Assembly (NCBI GenBank): GCA_020429905.1
Contig: JAGQKX010000046.1
Span: 1 to 5,931, forward strand
Direction: 5' to 3'
DNA length: 5,931 bases
From: a candidate division WWE3 bacterium
GTDB taxonomy: Bacteria; Patescibacteriota; 4484-211; JAGQKX01
Shown here: positions 1-5,931 of the stretch, piece by piece
Layout: every line of letters begins with the position of its first letter
Numbering within the stretch: the first letter of the stretch is position 1
The notes under the pieces: model-generated
Told to the model about the DNA's origin: nothing
The model's database searches: none
The model's input: only the letters and a program-made list of their open reading frames with translations
Made by a program: the position numbers and the translations under genes

Positions 1-86
1 TGATTGATCCGTGGTTAGTTCTCGCGTTGATAGGGATGATTCTGACAAAAATTTTCAGTCATATCTACTGGCAGATTAAAGGTTGA
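1..86 (+). CDS. C-terminal end of a possible membrane protein (partial, cut by left edge)
   Basis: Only the third forward frame is open from the left edge; it runs 27 codons to a TGA. The visible residues are strongly hydrophobic (PWLVLALIGMILTKIF, then SHIYWQIKG), which looks like one transmembrane helix followed by a short tail with a basic residue near the end, as at the C-terminus of an integral membrane protein. The family cannot be recognised from so little. The stop lies inside the 3' end of the opposing aminotransferase gene, so the two genes converge with an 11-base overlap. An open stretch this short has a fair chance of arising at random, so the call rests mainly on its hydrophobic character and on compact packing elsewhere in the window. 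Confidence 0.42.
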   Translation, partial: IDPWLVLALIGMILTKIFSHIYWQIKG

Positions 87-1380
87 GGTACTGCGCTAAT
101 AGTTCTTTAAATAGTTGAGAAACCAGACGCATTCTTTCTGGTGATTCTACATAGGCAATCCGCATTTGGGTGTTTCCATGATTAGGACTGATGTCAGGAT
201 CATAGAAACCAACCATGGGGGCAATCAGTAATGTGTATGATGTTCCATCTATTTCTACTGCTCCTTCGCTCGCACAAAAGTGTACAAAATCTTTGCTGCG
301 AAAATCTGTAGGCGCATAATTTCTGACATCAACCACAGAATATAAGGCTGATTGAGGCTGGGTGATGATAATTTTGGGGAGTAGTTTCTTAAATTCCCCC
401 GTTATCTCATCCATAATGGTTTTGTAATAGTTTCTTTGCTCATTGAACCAATTTTGTAAACTTTCAAAGGACTCATCTAAAATGCTTGACCACACATATT
501 GTCCAACGACACTCGCACAAAGATTACCTGTATTTTCATAAACTACTTTTTCGTGCAATTCTGGACTGTCAGTGACAATGGCCCCAATGCGTAGACCGCA
601 AGCATTCCAAACTTTTGATGTTGATTCTATACTGATGCGTTTTCCTTCAATTGATGGGTTTTCGTTTAAATCGATTCCCCAAACACTTGATGGCTGCTCG
701 CCAATATAGACAAGTTCTCGATATGCTTCATCACTGATAAGCCACATGTCACAATCTGCACAAATTTGTGCTATCTCATTGATACGTTCTTGGCTGAGAA
801 ACTGTCCGGTAGGGTTATCATATGGAATAATCAGTAAGGCACTTGGGTTATTTTTCTGAATAATGTCTCGTAATTGCTGGTTAGAAGGGAAATCGAAAAC
901 CCCATCATCTTGGAGTGTGCGTGCGATACTTATAACCTTGCGGCCAACCCTCTGAGCAAAAGACCGATAATTTGAATAGGTTGGATCAATCACTAACAAT
1001 GGACGATCTGTGCTGTCAATAAAACCGCAGGTTGCCAGAATTACTAACTCCATGGCGTGGCTTCCGCCATCAGTAATAAGGGAATAGAGATTCTCTGTAG
1101 AGAATCCACTCGCCGAAATTGCATGTAAGAATGCCTCGTTTGCTTCGGGCATGCCTAGCGAAGAAGAATATTTTACGACTCCTTTCGAAAATGGGCTTTT
1201 GTCATTTGCAAGAGAAAACAATGCGTCTCTCATGGGGCTAAACATCGGCAAAGAAACATTCCCCACCCCAACGTTAATAGCCTCCACGGTATCTTGTCGA
1301 TTTCCGAAAGCAATTTGCGCTACCCGAACAGCAGATGGCTGTCGTTGTTGCGAGTATTGAGATAAATGAGGACTCTTCAT
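76..1380 (-). CDS. PLP-dependent aminotransferase, class I/II (fold type I)
   Basis: Predicted cytoplasmic enzyme of 434 residues that transfers an amino group between an amino acid and a 2-oxo acid using pyridoxal phosphate. Aspartate-aminotransferase fold landmarks occur in order: a GGSHAMEL cofactor-phosphate loop near residues 105-112, NPTG at 189-192, SDEAY at 216-220 (Asp217 for the PLP ring nitrogen, Tyr220), the STSK Schiff-base lysine at Lys256, the phosphate-binding arginine in GLRIG (Arg264), and a C-terminal MRIAY whose Arg407 would bind the substrate carboxylate. All key residues are present, so it looks active. The length is slightly above the usual 380-410. The substrate cannot be told; aspartate, aromatic or branched-chain acids are all possible. 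An ATG 15 codons upstream (base 1425) is in frame, but it would run through the promoter; Met at 1380 has AGGGA five bases before it. The gene stands alone, divergent from the deacetylase, with no clear terminator after it. Confidence 0.93.
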   Translation of the reverse strand: MKSPHLSQYSQQRQPSAVRVAQIAFGNRQDTVEAINVGVGNVSLPMFSPMRDALFSLANDKSPFSKGVVKYSSSLGMPEANEAFLHAISASGFSTENLYSLITDGGSHAMELVILATCGFIDSTDRPLLVIDPTYSNYRSFAQRVGRKVISIARTLQDDGVFDFPSNQQLRDIIQKNNPSALLIIPYDNPTGQFLSQERINEIAQICADCDMWLISDEAYRELVYIGEQPSSVWGIDLNENPSIEGKRISIESTSKVWNACGLRIGAIVTDSPELHEKVVYENTGNLCASVVGQYVWSSILDESFESLQNWFNEQRNYYKTIMDEITGEFKKLLPKIIITQPQSALYSVVDVRNYAPTDFRSKDFVHFCASEGAVEIDGTSYTLLIAPMVGFYDPDISPNHGNTQMRIAYVESPERMRLVSQLFKELLAQYLNL

Positions 1381-1384
1381 GATG

Positions 1385-1390
1385 TTCCCT
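1385..1390 (-). promoter_or_regulatory. Shine-Dalgarno-like site of the aminotransferase
   Basis: On the minus strand AGGGAA ends four bases before the ATG at 1380, the best ribosome-binding match in the window. It supports the 1380 start over the ATG at 1425. It lies directly downstream of a TATAAT element, so it would be transcribed only if initiation occurs further upstream than that element predicts. Confidence 0.5.
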
Positions 1391-1418
1391 ATTATACGAT
1401 AAGAGCTCTTCCCGCCAA
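1391..1418 (-). promoter_or_regulatory. Sigma70-type promoter for the aminotransferase
   Basis: The minus strand carries a perfect TATAAT at 1396-1391. TTGGCG (4 of 6 to TTGACA) lies 16 bases upstream at 1418-1413. Transcription would be expected to start near 1384, only about four bases before the ATG at 1380, giving an almost leaderless message. A 10-base palindrome fills most of the spacer between the two boxes. The -10 is strong and the -35 moderate; no start site has been measured. Confidence 0.6.
1401..1410. promoter_or_regulatory. Perfect 10-bp palindrome AAGAGCTCTT, candidate operator
   Basis: AAGAGCTCTT is its own reverse complement. It sits between the -10 and -35 boxes of the aminotransferase promoter and about 28 bases upstream of the deacetylase -10, a position from which a dimeric regulator could affect both genes. 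The symmetry does not extend into the flanks. A palindrome of this length has roughly a 6% chance of appearing somewhere in a 72-base gap, so it is suggestive only. No regulator gene is visible nearby. Confidence 0.3.
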
Positions 1419-1434
1419 ACATCAATATTTAGCG

Positions 1435-1443
1435 TGTTATACT
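1435..1443 (+). promoter_or_regulatory. Extended -10 promoter for the PIG-L deacetylase
   Basis: TGTTATACT matches the extended -10 pattern TGnTATAAT with one mismatch in the hexamer (TATACT). No convincing -35 box is found 16-18 bases upstream, which extended -10 promoters can tolerate. The predicted start is near 1450, about three bases before the ATG at 1453, so this transcript too would have almost no leader. Confidence 0.5.
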
Positions 1444-1452
1444 ACGGTGTAT

Positions 1453-2241
1453 ATGTTTTATCTTATTCTATGCTTTTGTTTATTGATCGGGTTCATCATT
1501 TTGTGGATGATTATGGTTTATTGGCTTCATGATCACGACATCCCTCAGATTGAGTTACCAAAAGATAAAAAAATATTGATTTTGTTTCCCCATCCAGATG
1601 ACGAATGTCTCACGGTTGGCGGTACAGTTCCCCAACTGTTAAAAAATAACTGTGAAGTAACATTAGTGGTGTTGACGAAAGGTGAACGTGGTACCGATGA
1701 TGCCCACCTAGATCCACAACTGGGAGAAATTCGAACCAGAGAAATGGAGCATTCGGCCAGGATACTTGGAGTCACTCACCTGATTCAATCAGATTTTGAG
1801 GATGGTAACCTGAACCAGCTCAAAGTCACCCTCCAAAAATATGTTCACGAACTCTTGGTACAACAGCAACCAGATATAGTCATCACGTATGATTTATCAG
1901 GTATGTATGGGCACGAAGATCACATTGCCCTCAGCGAAGCTGCAACTTTCTTAATGCAAAAATTCTTTCCTGAGGTTATGCTCTGGTACGCGAGTTTCCC
2001 GCAAAAAATGTATCAGCAGGTGTCACTTCCTGATTACATGGCCACTTCTGACACATTTCGTAGTCGTATTGCATCACCCACGGCTCGGATATACACAGGA
2101 CTTTCTACTTTGACTAAAATACAGGCACTGTATGCACATGAAAGCCAACGGTATTCATTCAAAAAAGCATTCCCAGCCTGGTTACCTCTCTGGTTTGTCA
2201 CCTCACTGTTTGTGTATGAATATTTTTCGATCCAAGAGTAG
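1453..2241 (+). CDS. Membrane-anchored PIG-L/LmbE family N-acetylglucosamine deacetylase-like protein
   Basis: Predicted zinc-dependent deacetylase of the PIG-L/LmbE/MshB family, 262 residues; members remove the acetyl group from N-acetylglucosamine carried on lipids or small thiol precursors. Residues 2-24 are one hydrophobic segment, probably an uncleaved N-terminal anchor. The catalytic motif HPDDE is at 47-51; by analogy with MshB, His47 and Asp50 bind zinc and Asp49 is the general base. KGERG is at 76-80, and GHEDH at 153-157 supplies the remaining histidines (His157 the likely third ligand). AHESQ at 228-232 matches the family's late HxSQ element, and a hydrophobic stretch near 240-257 follows. 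A longer form from an ATG at 1366 is unlikely, because it would cross both promoters and run into the aminotransferase. ATG 1453 begins the anchor, though no good ribosome-binding site precedes it. The substrate is unknown, and the side of the membrane facing the active site is not settled. Confidence 0.9.
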   Translation: MFYLILCFCLLIGFIILWMIMVYWLHDHDIPQIELPKDKKILILFPHPDDECLTVGGTVPQLLKNNCEVTLVVLTKGERGTDDAHLDPQLGEIRTREMEHSARILGVTHLIQSDFEDGNLNQLKVTLQKYVHELLVQQQPDIVITYDLSGMYGHEDHIALSEAATFLMQKFFPEVMLWYASFPQKMYQQVSLPDYMATSDTFRSRIASPTARIYTGLSTLTKIQALYAHESQRYSFKKAFPAWLPLWFVTSLFVYEYFSIQE

Positions 2242-2297
2242 TGTTGCAAAGAGAGAATTACTTATATTGCTGCCACTTTCGCACTAGTTTTTGTTTC
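2239..2297 (+). terminator. Weak terminator-like hairpin with T tract after the deacetylase
   Basis: TAGTG (2239-2243, including the deacetylase stop codon) can pair with CACTA (2282-2286), and AAAG (2248-2251) with CTTT (2276-2279). GTTTTTGTTT follows at once. The placement at the end of the gene and the T tract suit a rho-independent terminator for the plus strand. The stem is short, interrupted and AT-rich, and the loop is large, so the call is weak. It would lie inside atpC on the other strand. Confidence 0.25.
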
Positions 2298-2316
2298 ATA
2301 AGTTCTCTTTGCAGCG
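2242..2316. repeat. Inverted repeat spanning the deacetylase/atpC junction
   Basis: TGCAAAGAGA (2245-2254) is the exact reverse complement of 2304-2313. The plus-strand RNA stem extends outward to 2242 and 2316 through two G-U pairs and one G-C pair. After a bulge, CTTAT (2261-2265) pairs with ATAAG (2298-2302), leaving a loop of about 32 bases. The repeat lies between the deacetylase stop and the last codons of atpC and encloses the atpC stop. No T tract follows on either strand, so it is not a classic terminator; protection of a 3' end is possible. It uses the same left arm as the terminator-like hairpin. Confidence 0.4.
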
Positions 2317-2668
2317 ATGTCTCAACCTTCGCGAGGTCGACATCGACGGGGTTCTCTTCAAGAATTTTTTCAGCTCTTCGGCGCGCTTCTTCAATACGAG
2401 CTTCGTCGAGTTCTTCGGCTTGTTCGGCAGCGGTGGCTAAAATGTGAACTGTATTGTCATTAATTTCGACGACTCCCCCATCTAAAAACATGTAGTTAGG
2501 AGATTCATCCGTATACACAATAGCTTCACCCATGGAAAGTGCAGAAACCAGAGAGGCATGGTTTGGTAGGACAGTAATAACTCCTTCTTTTGTGGGAAGC
2601 GTGATTTTTGCAACGTTGTCTGAGGAAAAAACGGTGCGCTCGACTGTGGTAATAGAAACCTTAAGCAT
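2258..2668 (-). CDS. atpC: F-type ATP synthase epsilon subunit
   Basis: Epsilon subunit (136 residues) of the F1 sector, which binds the gamma stalk at the membrane face and restrains wasteful ATP hydrolysis. The N-terminal beta-sandwich covers about residues 1-82, with the family pattern LPTKEGVITVLPNHASLVSAL at 24-44 and FLDGGVVEI at 61-69. The rest is a charged two-helix domain. That domain contains LDEARI at 87-92, close to the I/L-D-x-x-R-A element linked to ATP binding in epsilon of Bacillus-type enzymes, with Ile in place of the final Ala. The start ATG lies two bases after the beta stop with no strong ribosome-binding site, which points to translational coupling. It is the last gene of the operon and converges with the deacetylase, 16 bases from its stop codon. 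Length and order are normal for the family. Confidence 0.95.
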   Translation of the reverse strand: MLKVSITTVERTVFSSDNVAKITLPTKEGVITVLPNHASLVSALSMGEAIVYTDESPNYMFLDGGVVEINDNTVHILATAAEQAEELDEARIEEARRRAEKILEENPVDVDLAKVETSLQRELMKQKLVRKWQQYK

Positions 2669-2670
2669 GA

Positions 2671-4958
<2,288 letters not shown>

Positions 4959-4966
<8 letters not shown>

Positions 4967-5931
4967 TTTTTTCTTTTTCTTCTCCGCTAAATGTAGAGAA
5001 GAAATCATCAGTATGTTTCTCTAAATCGTTTAGATTTTTCTGTTGCATGTACAAAATGTATTTTTCTTTGATGTCGTTAATTCCTTCAACCTCGACCAAA
5101 TCGAAATGTCCTTGGTTAACTGCGTAAATTAAACCAACTTGAGTATGGACGGGTAACGGCTGATATTGTTTTTGTTTCAATAATTCGCGAATACGTTTTC
5201 CTCTTTCAATGCGTTGTTTTGTCCTTTCGTCAAGGTCGCCGCTTCCAAATTGAGCGAACGCTTCAAGTTCTTTAAATTGGGCTAGGTCGAGTCGAAGCTG
5301 TCCAGAAGCTTTTTTCATCGGCTTAATTTGGGCCGATCCACCTACACGTGAAACAGAGTTTCCTGGATCGATTGCAGGACGAAAACCAGAATTAAACAAA
5401 TCGCTTTCAAAATATATCTGACCATCAGTAATAGAAATTATGTTTGTCGGGATATACGCACTGACATCACTTAATTGAGTTTCAACGATCGGCAACGAGG
5501 TTATTGATCCTCCTCCAAGGTCTTCATTAAGACGGCATGAACGTTCCAGTAATCGTGAGTGCAAGTAGAAAATATCTCCCGGGTACGCCTCACGACCAGG
5601 AGGGCGTTCCAAAACCAATGAAATTTGTCTATATGCCCACGCATGTTTTGATAAATCATCATAGACAATCAAAACATCTTTTCCTTGTTCCATAAAATAT
5701 TCAGCAATCGCGGTGGCTGAATACGGGGCGATGTATTGGAGGGATACGGGATCTGAAGCCGGCGCAGAGACAATAATCGTATAGTCCATGGCCCCTAATT
5801 GTTCTAATTTTTCTGCAAGTTGGGCTACCCGTGATTGTTTTTGTCCAATCGCTACATAAATACAATAAACGCCTTTTCCTTTTTGGTTGATGATCGTGTC
5901 AACGGCAATGGCGGTTTTTCCAGTTTGTCGG
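4959..5931 (-). CDS. atpA: F-type ATP synthase alpha subunit (partial, 5' end beyond right edge)
   Basis: Non-catalytic nucleotide-binding subunit that alternates with beta in the F1 head. About 323 codons are visible, beginning inside the P-loop (RQTGKTAIA at the edge), so roughly the first 170 residues are missing from the window rather than from the gene. The frame stays open through an in-frame ATG at 5789, which is an internal Met. Conserved elements are [44 protein letters not shown] and [19 protein letters not shown]. The arginine of SVSRVGG (codon 5346-5348) is the arginine finger that completes the neighbouring beta site. The C-terminal part looks some 20 residues shorter than in E. 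coli and ends in a charged EEKEKNG tail. The stop overlaps the gamma start by 8 bases. Upstream genes and the operon promoter would lie off the right edge. Confidence 0.97.

Noticed and set aside
41..61. AT-rich imperfect inverted repeat (TGAC...GTCA around AAAAATTTT), considered as the aminotransferase terminator
   Set aside because: Only four outer pairs and a few A-T pairs form, and no T tract follows on the minus strand; it also lies within the open frame of the left-edge gene.
1151..1360. Plus-strand open frame of 69 codons
   Set aside because: It is antisense to the N-terminal third of the aminotransferase and shows no family features or start signals.
1366..1452. Upstream 29-codon extension of the deacetylase
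   Set aside because: It overlaps the aminotransferase start and both promoter elements and would place a non-hydrophobic stretch before the membrane anchor.
1545..1775. Minus-strand open frame of 76 codons
   Set aside because: It is the complement of the conserved HPDDE region of the deacetylase and shows no protein features of its own.
2034..2249. Minus-strand open frame of 71 codons just downstream of atpC
   Set aside because: It lies antisense to the deacetylase C-terminus. Continuation of the atp operon was considered, but no known atp-linked family is seen.
2241..2447. Plus-strand open frame of 68 codons, serine- and alanine-rich
   Set aside because: Its composition is what the complement of the glutamate- and arginine-rich helical part of atpC would give.
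4967..5008. Longer gamma subunit starting at base 5008
   Set aside because: The extra 14 residues are a translation of the alpha tail in another frame; the family begins at MGKTREIK.
5787..5931. Alpha subunit treated as a truncated protein starting at the Met at 5789
   Set aside because: The frame continues upstream through the P-loop RQTGKTAIA to the window edge, so the gene is cut by the window, not truncated.

Overview
The window is bacterial, with short gaps, overlapping gene ends and roughly 40-45% GC by eye. It carries the distal part of an F-type ATP synthase operon, read on the minus strand in the usual bacterial order: alpha (cut by the right edge), gamma, beta, epsilon. Left of it are a plus-strand PIG-L family deacetylase and a minus-strand fold-type I aminotransferase. 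The very left edge has the tail of what may be a plus-strand membrane protein. All complete genes read cleanly with the standard code and end in TAA or TAG. The lineage cannot be fixed. The compact layout and weak Shine-Dalgarno signals would suit a streamlined uncultured bacterium such as a member of the Patescibacteria, but that is a guess.

Layout from left to right: (1) bases 1-86, possible C-terminus of a plus-strand membrane protein, overlapping the 3' end of the aminotransferase by 11 bases; (2) 76-1380, minus-strand aminotransferase; (3) 1381-1452, a 72-base divergent promoter region with a -10 element for each direction and a perfect 10-base palindrome between them; (4) 1453-2241, a membrane-anchored PIG-L deacetylase; (5) 2242-2257, a convergent junction covered by inverted repeats; (6) 2258-5931, minus-strand atpC, atpD, atpG and partial atpA, with junctions of +2, +1 and -8 bases.

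How the genes relate: the four ATP synthase genes encode the catalytic alpha3-beta3 head, the central gamma stalk and the epsilon regulator. Their promoter and the a, c, b and delta genes would lie beyond the right edge. The aminotransferase and deacetylase share a promoter region and may be co-regulated, but nothing in the sequence links their substrates. No new multi-gene system is evident. The most interesting points are non-coding: the divergent promoters that leave almost no mRNA leader, the palindrome inside one of them, and the alternative hairpins at the deacetylase/atpC junction. The deacetylase's resemblance in layout to eukaryotic PIG-L is also worth checking.
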